Of a stretch of 64,000 nucleotides of DNA, positions 8,694 through 16,540 are shown in pieces. A model generated the notes under the pieces. It was not told the DNA's origin. It made no database searches and saw nothing but the letters and a program-made list of their open reading frames with translations. Source of the stretch: Streptomyces sp. NBC_00258 (GTDB taxonomy: Bacteria; Actinomycetota; Actinomycetes; Streptomycetales; Streptomycetaceae); NCBI RefSeq assembly GCF_036182465.1, contig NZ_CP108081.1, positions 1,798,001 to 1,862,000 of the forward strand, given 5' to 3'. The translations under genes were made by a program, and so were the position numbers. Position 1 is the stretch's first letter. Each line of letters begins with the position of its first letter.

Positions 8694-8712
8694 CCTGACA
8701 TTGACGTCAGAG
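8694..8712. promoter_or_regulatory. MerR-type operator
   Basis: The sequence ACCTGACATTGACGTCAG (8693-8710) contains the inverted arms CTGAC/GTCAG separated by 6 bp, the general architecture of MerR-family operators. It ends just before the ATG of the MerR gene at 8715 and lies about 60 bp upstream of the truncated oxidoreductase start. It probably served both genes. No hexamers at the stretched spacing typical of MerR-activated promoters were convincing. Confidence 0.5.
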
Positions 8713-8714
8713 GC

Positions 8715-9167
8715 ATGGCCTGTGGCGCAGTGACAGCGGGGAGTGGGGAGAGCGGCATACGCATCGGAGAGCTCGCCGAACGGGCCGGCGTCAGCGTCCG
8801 GTCGCTGCGCCACTACGAGGAACAGGGCCTGCTTACCAGCACCCGTAGCGCCAGTGGACAGCGGCGCTACACGGACCACGACGCCGAACGCGTCACCTTT
8901 GTCCAGCGGCTGTACGCGGCAGGCCTGTCCAGCGGGACCATCACCGAACTGCTCCCCTGCGTCGACTCGCCCAGCGAGGAGAACTCGGACGCCGCTCTCG
9001 GTCGCATGGGCCAGGAGCGCGACCGGCTCACCGCACACATCGCGGAACTCGTTCACACCCGCGACGCCCTGGACCGGCTGATGACCACGGCCCGGGCACA
9101 CCGCGACGGGCTCCAATCGGCCACATCCGCCTGCTACCGGCCCTCGCACCCCGCTCCCACGCGGTGA
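8715..9167 (+). CDS. MerR family transcriptional regulator
   Basis: The N-terminal MerR winged helix is clear: IRIGELAERAGVSVRSLRHY, EEQGLLTSTRSASGQRRYT and then DAERVTFVQRLYAAGLS. It is followed by a coiled-coil helix (RDRLTAHIAELVHTRDALDRL). There are no Cys pairs positioned as in metal sensors and no long C-terminal ligand domain, so the signal is unknown. The length is 150 residues. The ATG at 8715 is used; an in-frame GTG at 8730 is an alternative. The original divergent target looks like an Old Yellow Enzyme gene, of which only a stub remains. Its stop codon overlaps a GTG that could start the downstream methyltransferase, suggesting co-transcription. Confidence 0.88.
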   Translation: MACGAVTAGSGESGIRIGELAERAGVSVRSLRHYEEQGLLTSTRSASGQRRYTDHDAERVTFVQRLYAAGLSSGTITELLPCVDSPSEENSDAALGRMGQERDRLTAHIAELVHTRDALDRLMTTARAHRDGLQSATSACYRPSHPAPTR

Positions 9168-9199
9168 CACGGGACAAAGCCGGGAGTCACCATGTACGT

Positions 9200-10051
9200 A
9201 TGACGGACGAGACGATCGTGAACACGCATCAGGCCGAGGCCTGGAACGGCTATGAAGGCACCCACTGGGCCGAACACCAGACGCGCTACGACGATCTCAA
9301 CGACGCCTCCAACGAGCCTCTCCTGGCCGCCGCCCGCATCCAGGACACGGACGCGGTCCTCGACATCGGCTGCGGCAACGGACGTCTCGCCCGCCTCGCG
9401 GCCGGCCGAGGAGCCCGTGCCCTCGGCGTCGATCTGTCCGTGCCGATGCTGGAGCGGGCCAGGGCGAGCGCCACCGAGGAGGGGCTCGACAACGTCTCCT
9501 TCGTGCAGGGCGACGCCCAGGTGTATCCCTTTCCCGAGGCGGGCTTCGACGTGGCGCTGAGCCGCTTCGGGGTGATGTTCTTCGCCGATCCGGTGGCCGC
9601 GTTCGCCAACATCGGACGGGCTCTGCGGCCGGGCGGACGGCTTGCCTTCGTCTGTCCGCAGGCCTTCAGCCGTATGGAACAGTCCGTCATCCTCGCCGCC
9701 GTCGCCGAGCATGTGACCCTGCCCGACCTGTCCCAGGACACGAAGACCGGCCCCGCCGCCTTCGCCGACCCCGAACGCACCACGGGCGTACTCCGCGACG
9801 CCGGCTTCGAGGACCCCGGTGCCGAGGCGATCGAGCGGACTCAACTGTGGGGCGCGGACGCGGAGGACGCCGCGACCTTCCTCTTCGGCTGGGGCCCCAT
9901 GCGGCACTGGCTGCGGGACGCCGACCCGGACGCCACGGAGCGCGCCCGGCGCGCGGCGGTCGACGCCTTCCGCGCCTACGAGTCGGACACCGGCGTGCGG
10001 CTGACAGCCCGCCTCTGGCTGGTGACCGCCACCTGGCCGGGAGTCGCGTAA
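9200..10051 (+). CDS. Class I SAM-dependent methyltransferase
   Basis: This 283-residue Rossmann-fold methyltransferase has motif I VLDIGCGNGRLARLAA, the acidic end of beta-2 in ALGVDLSVPML, and motif II/post-II VQGDAQVYPFPEAGFDVALS, typical of UbiE/Methyltransf_11-25 proteins. It is soluble, with no signal peptide. The ATG at 9200 is taken as start (MTDETIVNT); a GTG at 9164 overlaps the MerR stop (GTGA) and would add 12 residues with possible translational coupling. The substrate is unknown. Being immediately downstream of MerR, it may be co-expressed with it. Confidence 0.85.
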   Translation: MTDETIVNTHQAEAWNGYEGTHWAEHQTRYDDLNDASNEPLLAAARIQDTDAVLDIGCGNGRLARLAAGRGARALGVDLSVPMLERARASATEEGLDNVSFVQGDAQVYPFPEAGFDVALSRFGVMFFADPVAAFANIGRALRPGGRLAFVCPQAFSRMEQSVILAAVAEHVTLPDLSQDTKTGPAAFADPERTTGVLRDAGFEDPGAEAIERTQLWGADAEDAATFLFGWGPMRHWLRDADPDATERARRAAVDAFRAYESDTGVRLTARLWLVTATWPGVA

Positions 10052-10110
10052 ACGAGCCGACTGCGGGGCCGGAGCAGCGATACGCAACGAACGGAGAAGG
10101 GGGTACCGCC

Positions 10111-10647
10111 GTGATCCGGCCGATTCTCTACCTCGACGTGGACGGGCCGCTCAACCCCTACGCCGCCAAGCCGCACCGACGGCCCGCGGGTTACGCCACG
10201 CATCGGATGAAGCCCGAGGGCTGGATCGCCCAGCACCCCGGAACGCCGCGGGCCCACGTGAAACCCCTCCGGGTCTGGCTCAACCCCGAACACGGTTCCC
10301 GTCTCCGGGAGTTGGGCGAGCGGTACGACCTGGTGTGGGCGACCACCTGGGGCGCGGAGGCCAACACGTTCATCGGGCCTGTCATCGGCCTTCCCCGGCT
10401 GCCGGTCGTGGACTGGCCCACGACACATGACATACGCCCGGACGGAACGTTCTGGAAGACCCGTCACCTCGTCGCACACGCCGAGGGCCGGCCGTTCGCC
10501 TGGGTCGACGACGACGTCGACGACACCGACCGCGCTTTCGTCGCCTCGCACCACGGGGGCCCGGCACTTCTCCATCATGTCGACGCTCGGGTCGGGCTGC
10601 TCGACACCGACTTCGCCGTCCTCGACTCCTTCGCCCGGGCGCTGTGA
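10111..10647 (+). CDS. HAD-like hydrolase family protein
   Basis: The protein has 178 residues. The N-terminus ILYLDVDGPLNPY matches HAD motif I (DxDGxLN) with the nucleophile and acid aspartates, VWATTWGAEAN resembles motif II (hydrophobic strand ending in Thr), and FAWVDDDVDD matches the acidic motif IV. This arrangement is seen in small actinobacterial HAD-like proteins annotated as hypothetical. A phosphatase-like activity on a small molecule or nucleotide is plausible but unproven. The GTG at 10111 follows GGAGAAGGGGG. A strong hairpin with a T-rich tail follows 30 bp downstream. Confidence 0.75.
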   Translation: MIRPILYLDVDGPLNPYAAKPHRRPAGYATHRMKPEGWIAQHPGTPRAHVKPLRVWLNPEHGSRLRELGERYDLVWATTWGAEANTFIGPVIGLPRLPVVDWPTTHDIRPDGTFWKTRHLVAHAEGRPFAWVDDDVDDTDRAFVASHHGGPALLHHVDARVGLLDTDFAVLDSFARAL

Positions 10648-10676
10648 CCCTCGGCGGACCCGGTCCGGCCGTACAA

Positions 10677-10704
10677 CCTCCGAGCGGCTCGGAGGTCTTC
10701 CTTT
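10677..10704 (+). terminator. Rho-independent-like terminator
   Basis: CCTCCGAG (10677-10684) and CTCGGAGG (10688-10695) form a perfect 8-bp stem with loop CGG, followed by TCTTCCTTT. It lies 30 bp after the stop of the HAD-like gene and ends just before the HEAT-repeat gene, so it should separate the two transcription units or attenuate entry into the latter. Confidence 0.65.
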
Positions 10705-10716
10705 CCGGGGTGTGAC

Positions 10717-12228
10717 ATGGGATCGGAACACCAGATCGCCTTCTTCCTGCGGGAGTTGGCCGGACGGGACACTCAGCGTCGCGTGGCGGCGGCGAAGGGG
10801 CTGGGCAAGCTCGGTCGTCGCGAGCACGCCTGGGTGCTCGCCGAGACAGCCGGTGACCCGGCGCCCCAGGTGCGCGAGGCCGCGGCCGTCGGTCTCGGTC
10901 GGCTGGGAGTGCCCGAGGCGGGCGAGAAGGTGCTGCCGCTCCTGATGCGCGACATGGATCCATGGGTACGCCGAAGGGCCTCGCTCGCCGCGATCCGCCT
11001 TGAGCTTCACGGTGACGGGATCGTGCGGGCCTTCGCGGGGCTGCTCAACGACCCGGAACATCACGTCCGCATCAACGCACTCGTCGGCCTGACGGCGTTG
11101 GGCGTACCCGGCGACGTCCCGGCGCTGGTGAGCCTGCTCGGCGATCTGGACGGCGCCGTGTGGGGGCGGGCCCGGAGCCTGATCTACGTACTGAGGGACG
11201 ATCCGGCCGTGAAGGCAGAGGTGATCCGAACGGCCCGGCAGGGCGAAGCCGCTGCACGCGTGGAGGCGCTCACGCTGCTGCCCCGACAGTGCACCGAGCG
11301 ACTGCTCGACTCGCTGCTCGCGGGGCTGCGCGACCCGTCCCCCGACGTACGGATCGCGGTGGCGGGACGACTGTCCGGCGTGGAGACGCCGCAGGTTCGT
11401 GACGCGCTTGCCGCCGCTCTCGACGCCGAGCAGAGCCCGGCCGTGGCAGCGCGCCTGCTGGGCATGCTGGAACAGCCGGACGACCGGCAGCTGATCGGCC
11501 CGGCACGGCGATGGCTTCACGACCCGGTGGCCGGTCCGGCGGCCGCTCGCGCGCTGGGAGAGGTGGACACCGGGACGGCCGTGGAACTCCTGCGCGGCGT
11601 CATCGACGACACGGCGGTACCGGGACCTACCCGTGCCGCCGCCGCGAAAGCCATCGGCGAGTGCGGGAGATGGGACGCCGTGTGGCAGTTGCTCCCGCTG
11701 CTCGACGACCCGGACGCGGACGTGCAGGCCGGTGCCGTCGACGGCCTGGGCGCGGCCGTCTACAGAGGACTGCGCTTCTGGGAGCGTTGGCCCGTGACCC
11801 GCGTTCTGGTCGATCGCCTCACGGCCGAACCCGGCACCGCATACCGGACGGGCTACGCCCTGATCGGGCTGCCTGACGCCCTGCCGGCCCTGCGACGCCT
11901 GGCCGACAGTGCCGAGGCGGCCGAGGTCAGGGCCGCGGTGCTCTCGTTGCTCGTCCCGGAAGACCTTGATGGTCCCGGTCGCGGCAGATACGGCTCCGCG
12001 GAGGACGTACGCCGCTTGGTGCGGGCGCTCGACGACCCTGAGGAGCCGGTCCGCTACAGGGCCGCGCTCGCTCTCGAGCAGTGGCTCAAGTTCGGCTTCG
12101 CGCTCCCGCCTGACCGTGAGGCGCTGCACAACCGGTTGGAGACCCTCGCGTCGGACCCGTCCCCGCGGCTGCGGCGGGCCGCCGCCACCGTGCTCCAGAC
12201 CCTCGCTGATCCAGGTGGCCGGAACTGA
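10717..12228 (+). CDS. HEAT-repeat (PBS-lyase type) protein
   Basis: The 503-residue protein consists almost entirely of about 30-residue helical repeats of the HEAT/PBS-lyase type. Examples are DTQRRVAAAKGLGKLGRREH, APQVREAAAVGLGRLGVPEA, DPDADVQAGAVDGLGAAVYR and DPSPRLRRAAATVLQTLAD. Such scaffolds bind other proteins; no catalytic motif is visible. The ATG at 10717 directly follows the terminator-like hairpin. It precedes the unknown/MoxR/vWA locus with only 110 bp between genes on the same strand, so it may belong to that unit. A second, unrelated-looking HEAT protein occurs at 45.1-46.3 kb. Confidence 0.85.
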   Translation: MGSEHQIAFFLRELAGRDTQRRVAAAKGLGKLGRREHAWVLAETAGDPAPQVREAAAVGLGRLGVPEAGEKVLPLLMRDMDPWVRRRASLAAIRLELHGDGIVRAFAGLLNDPEHHVRINALVGLTALGVPGDVPALVSLLGDLDGAVWGRARSLIYVLRDDPAVKAEVIRTARQGEAAARVEALTLLPRQCTERLLDSLLAGLRDPSPDVRIAVAGRLSGVETPQVRDALAAALDAEQSPAVAARLLGMLEQPDDRQLIGPARRWLHDPVAGPAAARALGEVDTGTAVELLRGVIDDTAVPGPTRAAAAKAIGECGRWDAVWQLLPLLDDPDADVQAGAVDGLGAAVYRGLRFWERWPVTRVLVDRLTAEPGTAYRTGYALIGLPDALPALRRLADSAEAAEVRAAVLSLLVPEDLDGPGRGRYGSAEDVRRLVRALDDPEEPVRYRAALALEQWLKFGFALPPDREALHNRLETLASDPSPRLRRAAATVLQTLADPGGRN

Positions 12229-12338
12229 CTGCCGTGGAAAACCACCTGACAGGTCGGCGCGGGCGAGATACTGTCGCTCGCGATGACGACTCACTCTGTT
12301 GACAGAATGGGGGTCCCGTCCGCGCAAGGTGAGTGCTG

Positions 12339-13790
12339 ATGCTCACTGACACCGCGTACGAGGATCTCCGCCTTTCCTTCTGGCCGCGCGTGCGAGAGTT
12401 CGCCGTGCCGCCCTCCATGATCGAGACTGCTACCGCCCGTCGCCGTGCCGGGGACTGGGCAGGGGCGTGCGCCGCCGCGGGCGTCGACATCGATCTCGAT
12501 CTGCGGTCCCTGGCTCGTGACCGAGGCCGGGACCTCGCCGCCCAAGTCCGCACAGATCTCCGCCACTTGGCTCCTGACCTGCTGCGCTGGCACATGCCGA
12601 GGATCGCTCCCCACGGGTTGCTGCGACCGGGCCTGACGATCGCTCTGACGCGGTACGACGCGGTGGAGCGTGACGGCCCTGGCCCTGTGCATGACGGCCC
12701 GGGAACGGTGTATCTGGTGGTCCGGACGGCGCCTGCCTGGGCGGATGCCGGTCAGCGCGTCAGCCTCGCGCTGTGGGACGGATCCCATGCCGACGCCGGC
12801 GCCCGCCGTCACCCGCATCCCCGTCCCAACCGACGGTTCCGCCTCGATCTGCACCGTCACCTGTGGGACGCGCGCAGGAGCGATGAGCTACGGGTCCGGT
12901 CGGGAGCCGATCGGCCGGCGGGCGAGGGCTTTCCCCTGGTGAAGGCCGGCGAAGGGCTTCCCCTGGGGAACCCGGACGCACTGGAGCCGGTGCAGTGGGA
13001 TCCGCGCTGTGCCGTCGGCCGGTGGGCCGCCGAGGCAGGGATACTGCTCCGCGCCGAGGGAAGGGCCACCGGTACAGTCGCCGTGCGGCTGGGGTCCGGG
13101 CAGCGGCTGCTGCTGGACCTGGTCGCGGACGGTGACGGCCCGGGGCCGCCCGGGTTCACCGTCGCGGTGGCGCCCACGAGAGGGGCCACCGCCGCGCTGC
13201 CCGTCCTGCCCGATGCGGCGACCTGGACGCTGCCCGACCTGGAACTGATCCGCAGTGGTTCCATCGAGGTCGATCGGCTGCACCCGCTGGTCGCTTCGGC
13301 GTTGGCACCGGACCACCCCGTGACACGTCCCTCCCGCACCCCTGCCCGGCCCGGGCAGCCGCACCTGGTGGAGTGCCGGGGAGAACAGCACCGGATCGGC
13401 CTGGTCGACGGAGTCCTGTCCCCGCTGGACCACGACCCTGCCGAGATCCGCCGGGAGGAACTCCTGGCAGAGCTGACCGGCACACCACTCCCCTGCCTTC
13501 AGACCATCGACACGGCACACCGTCATCCCGACTGCCTGACCGGTGTCCGGGAACGCCTCCACCACGGCGACATCGCCGGAGCACTGGCCGTTGTCGAGGG
13601 CCTGCTGGGCCCCGACGCACTGCTGCGCGACGGCGCGCTGCGGGACGAACTCGAGGCTGCCGCGAGGCGGCGCATCACCTACGGGCTCTTTCGGGCGGAT
13701 CTCGCCGGCCCGGGACCCGGCCGCGTCCGCCCGAGTCCGCCTCGCCCTCGCAACCACCGCTCCCGTCCACGCCACACGACCGGCCGCTGA
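12339..13790 (+). CDS. Hypothetical protein of a MoxR-vWA locus (system A)
   Basis: This 483-residue soluble protein is not one I recognise. The N-terminal part (DTAYEDLRLSFWPRVREFAV, later LRWHMPRIAPHGLL and TVYLVVRTAPAW) looks globular, a central glycine/proline-rich section includes the near-repeat GEGFPLVKAGEGLPLGNP, and the C-terminus is helical, ending in an Arg/Pro/His-rich basic tail. Start choice: ATG 12339 follows AAGGTGAG; GTG 12333 is also possible. It lies immediately upstream of a MoxR ATPase and a metallopeptidase-like/vWA protein. By analogy with other MoxR-vWA loci it may be the specific client or adaptor. Confidence 0.65.
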   Translation: MLTDTAYEDLRLSFWPRVREFAVPPSMIETATARRRAGDWAGACAAAGVDIDLDLRSLARDRGRDLAAQVRTDLRHLAPDLLRWHMPRIAPHGLLRPGLTIALTRYDAVERDGPGPVHDGPGTVYLVVRTAPAWADAGQRVSLALWDGSHADAGARRHPHPRPNRRFRLDLHRHLWDARRSDELRVRSGADRPAGEGFPLVKAGEGLPLGNPDALEPVQWDPRCAVGRWAAEAGILLRAEGRATGTVAVRLGSGQRLLLDLVADGDGPGPPGFTVAVAPTRGATAALPVLPDAATWTLPDLELIRSGSIEVDRLHPLVASALAPDHPVTRPSRTPARPGQPHLVECRGEQHRIGLVDGVLSPLDHDPAEIRREELLAELTGTPLPCLQTIDTAHRHPDCLTGVRERLHHGDIAGALAVVEGLLGPDALLRDGALRDELEAAARRRITYGLFRADLAGPGPGRVRPSPPRPRNHRSRPRHTTGR

Positions 13791-13815
13791 CCCAGGGGCG
13801 CCTCTCCCTGCCTTC

Positions 13816-13881
13816 TGCTCGCCCCTCCCTCTACTCGCCCTTTACTCGCCCTTCCTCTGCTCGCCGCTGCCTCTACTCGCC
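13816..13881. repeat. Pyrimidine-rich degenerate tandem repeat
   Basis: Five copies of (A/G)CTCGCC occur at spacings of 11-16 bp (starting near 13817, 13833, 13844, 13859 and 13875), embedded in a C/T-rich tract between the unknown gene and the MoxR gene. The strand bias is extreme: almost no purines on the plus strand. It may be a simple slippage repeat, a protein-binding array or an RNA element. No intact gene covers it. Confidence 0.6.
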
Positions 13882-13908
13882 GCTCCACGAACCCTCAGGT
13901 GATCAAAC

Positions 13909-15171
13909 ATGCCCTCATACAGCCCGTTCGCCGCGCCCGACGCACCCTCCGACCCGACGCACATCTCCCAACTGGACATCGCAGGCGACCTGTTGGCCCG
14001 CCTGCGCGACACCACCACGGAACCGCGCCCCGACATCCAGCTGGAGGCCCTCACACTGGCCGTCGCCGCCGACCTGCCCGTCCTCCTGTGGGGCGAGCCG
14101 GGCATCGGCAAGACCGCGGCCCTGACACAGCTCGCCGCGTCCCTGGACCTTCCACTGACCACCGTCATCGCCAGCGTGCACGAGCCGTCGGACTTCTCCG
14201 GGCTGCCCGTCATCGGCGACGATCCCGCGGAACAGGGCGTCCCGATGGCCCCGCCGGACTGGGCGGTCCGACTGGTACGGGCCGGCCGCGGGCTGCTGTT
14301 CCTGGACGAGTTGTCCACCGCGCCTCCCGCCGTGCAGGCCGCGCTGCTTCGCCTCGTACTCGAACGGCGCATCGGCGCCCTGCAGTTGCCGCCCGGCGTA
14401 CGTATCGTGGCCGCCGCCAATCCGCGGTCCTCCGCCGCCGACGGCTGGGAGCTGAGCCCGCCCCTGGCCAACCGGTTCGTCCATCTCCAGTGGACCCACG
14501 ACCACGACGTGGTGGTTCGCGGCCTCGGCGGGACATGGCCGCGGGCCACACTGCCGCGGCTGGATCCGGAGCGGCTGCCTGAGGCCGTGAGCTTCGCCCG
14601 CCGTGCCGTGTGCGAGCTCCTCTCCGCCCGCCCCGGACTCGTACACCGGCTGCCCAGCAACGAGACGCGTCGGGGCGGACCCTGGCCGTCACCCCGCAGC
14701 TGGGAGATGACCCTGTGCCTGATCGCCTTCGCCACCGCGGCCGGCTCTTCCAGGGAGGTGCTGTCCCTGCTCGTCAGGGGAACGGTGGGAGACGGCCCGG
14801 GTCTGGAACTCCTTGCCGGTCTGGACCGTATGGACCTCCCGGACCCCGAACTGCTGCTCGCCGACCCGGCGTCCGCCGCCCTGCCCGAGCGCGGAGATCT
14901 GCGCCAGGCCGTGCTCGACGGTGTCGTGGCCGCCGTCCGCAAGCGCCCGGACAAGGCGCGCTGGGACGCCGCGTGGGCGCTCCTGGTGCGGGCACTGGAC
15001 ACCGGAGCCCCGGACCTGGTGGTCGTCCCCGCGACCACACTCGCCTCGCTGCGCCGACAGGACTGGGACGTTCCGGCGTCGATCGAGAGGCTCGCCGGAG
15101 CGGTGTCCATCTCCCGGCGGGCGGACCGGGCGGCGGCCCGGGCCGCGGTCGCCACCAAGGCGAGCCGGTGA
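13909..15171 (+). CDS. MoxR-type AAA+ ATPase (system A)
   Basis: This 420-residue AAA+ ATPase of the MoxR clade has Walker A GEPGIGKT (residues 62-69), Walker B LLFLDEL (D132, E133) and a sensor-1-like segment RIVAAANPRSSAADG, followed by an arginine-rich lid. MoxR proteins act as chaperone-like hexamers that load or remodel partners together with a vWA-domain protein. Here that partner is encoded next, with a GTGA start/stop overlap indicating translational coupling. The ATG at 13909 has only a weak ribosome site. It is predicted cytoplasmic. The biological target is unknown. Confidence 0.88.
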   Translation: MPSYSPFAAPDAPSDPTHISQLDIAGDLLARLRDTTTEPRPDIQLEALTLAVAADLPVLLWGEPGIGKTAALTQLAASLDLPLTTVIASVHEPSDFSGLPVIGDDPAEQGVPMAPPDWAVRLVRAGRGLLFLDELSTAPPAVQAALLRLVLERRIGALQLPPGVRIVAAANPRSSAADGWELSPPLANRFVHLQWTHDHDVVVRGLGGTWPRATLPRLDPERLPEAVSFARRAVCELLSARPGLVHRLPSNETRRGGPWPSPRSWEMTLCLIAFATAAGSSREVLSLLVRGTVGDGPGLELLAGLDRMDLPDPELLLADPASAALPERGDLRQAVLDGVVAAVRKRPDKARWDAAWALLVRALDTGAPDLVVVPATTLASLRRQDWDVPASIERLAGAVSISRRADRAAARAAVATKASR

Positions 15172-16427
15172 TCCCGGAGCCGACGAGGGCACTGGACCTC
15201 GACAAGCTCTTCGCCGCCCGGCTGCAGGCGGCGAGGGCCAGGCCCTACTTGGCCACGGCGCTGTTCGCCCTGCACACCGTGGAGTCGCGTTCGGTACCGA
15301 CGATGGCCGTCGACCGGCACTGGCGGTGCTACGTCTCACCGGCGTTCGTGGATCGCACACCGGTGGAGGAACTGGCCGGTGTGTGGGTGCACGAGGTGTC
15401 GCACCTGCTGCGCGACCACCACGGGCGCAGCGACAGGGTCGCGAAGGAACGCGGACTGACCGGCCCCGGGGAACGGCTTCGGATGAACATCGCCGCGGAC
15501 TGCGAGATCAACGACGACGTGTACGGCGACGGGTTGGCCTGGCCCAAGGACGTCGTCGAGCCGGGCTCCCTGGGGCTGCCCGAGGGCGAACTCATGGAGG
15601 ACTACCTGCGGCAGTTCCGGCTCGGGCCGCGCACCCAGAGCCACTCCTGGCTGGACTGCGGCAGTGGGGCGGACGGTTCGGAGAGGGAGTGGGAGCTGGG
15701 TCCGAACGGCGCGCACGGCCTCAGCGCGCAGGAACGCGACGCGGTTCGGTTCCGGGTGGCGCAGGGCATCAAGGGCCGTCCGGGCAACACGTCCAAGGCG
15801 TGGCAGCGATGGGCGGAGGAGGCGTTCCAACCACCGCAGCCGTGGCGGGAGTTGCTTGGCGCGGCGATCCGTTCGGCAACCTCGGGCTCCGGCGCGGGCG
15901 ACGACTACAGCTACGGCCGTCCCTCACGCCGGTCGGCCGGGTTGCCCGGCGTGGTGCTCCCCAGTCTCCGGCGCAGGCCTCCGCGGGTCTCCGTCATCAT
16001 CGACACCTCCGGCTCGGTCAGTGACACCGAACTGGGCAGTGCGCTCCGCGAGGTTGCCGCGATCTCCCGTGCCGTCGGCGGCCGCCGGGACCTGGTCTCC
16101 GTACTGCCGTGCGACGCGGCCGCCGAGGTCGTGCACCCGCTGTGCCGGGCCGAGGGGATTCCGCTGCTGGGCGGCGGGGGCACGGACCTGCGCACGGGCT
16201 TCGCCAAGGCGCTCCGTACCCGGCCGCGGCCGGATGTCATCGTGGTCCTGACCGACGGTCAGACGCCCTGGCCGAGCTCGCAGCCGTCCTGCCGGACGGT
16301 GGTGGGCCTGTTTCCCCGGCCGTACGACTCAGGGGCGTGGGACGAGGACGATCCCGAGTACGTCCCGGACACGCCGCCCGCGTGGGCTCGCGTGGTGGAG
16401 ATCGGCTCGGCTCCCGCCGTCCGGTGA
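15168..16427 (+). CDS. DUF2201 metallopeptidase-like / vWA-domain protein (system A)
   Basis: The 419-residue protein has two parts. The N-terminal putative metallopeptidase domain (DUF2201 type) carries HEVSH (residues 75-79, an HExxH zinc motif) and then RMNIAADCEINDDV, where an acidic residue could complete the site. The C-terminal vWA-like domain has the MIDAS motif DTSGS (residues 279-283), GGGGTDLRTG and VIVVLTDGQTP. The GTG start overlaps the stop of the MoxR gene (GTGA). The pair MoxR plus DUF2201/vWA is a recurring two-gene module in bacteria. Proteolytic activity has not been shown for such domains to my knowledge, so I call it metallopeptidase-like only. Confidence 0.85.
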   Translation: MIPEPTRALDLDKLFAARLQAARARPYLATALFALHTVESRSVPTMAVDRHWRCYVSPAFVDRTPVEELAGVWVHEVSHLLRDHHGRSDRVAKERGLTGPGERLRMNIAADCEINDDVYGDGLAWPKDVVEPGSLGLPEGELMEDYLRQFRLGPRTQSHSWLDCGSGADGSEREWELGPNGAHGLSAQERDAVRFRVAQGIKGRPGNTSKAWQRWAEEAFQPPQPWRELLGAAIRSATSGSGAGDDYSYGRPSRRSAGLPGVVLPSLRRRPPRVSVIIDTSGSVSDTELGSALREVAAISRAVGGRRDLVSVLPCDAAAEVVHPLCRAEGIPLLGGGGTDLRTGFAKALRTRPRPDVIVVLTDGQTPWPSSQPSCRTVVGLFPRPYDSGAWDEDDPEYVPDTPPAWARVVEIGSAPAVR

Positions 16428-16490
16428 TCTCTTCAGGTCAACTCGCGGACCGGGTAACGGAGTTCATGCTCGTGACCCCGACCGTCCTGT

Positions 16491-16518
16491 GGGCGGCCCG
16501 GTGGTATCGCGGCCGCCC
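16491..16518. terminator. Hairpin between convergent genes
   Basis: GGGCGGCC (16491-16498) and GGCCGCCC (16511-16518) form a perfect 8-bp stem with a 12-nt loop, 63 bp after the stop of the vWA gene and 22 bp past the stop of the convergent ArsR-like gene. It could act as a bidirectional terminator. There is no clear T-tract. Confidence 0.45.
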
Positions 16519-16540
16519 CGGAAGGACCGGGCTCCGGGAT

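Larger units (their letters stand above)
8188..8714. other. Gene-poor region with decayed gene and transposase fragments
   Basis: No intact gene is present in these 527 bases. They hold a fragment of a Tn3-type transposase N-terminus (8307-8492), the first 19 codons of an Old Yellow Enzyme-type gene (8579-8635), and the MerR operator next to the start of the rightward MerR gene. The bases from 8188 to about 8306 show nothing I recognise. I read the whole as the scar of a transposon insertion followed by deletion. Confidence 0.6.

Noticed and set aside
13816..13881. CRISPR-like array
   Set aside because: The repeat unit is only 6-7 bp with 4-9 bp spacers, pyrimidine-biased, and there are no cas genes anywhere in the window.
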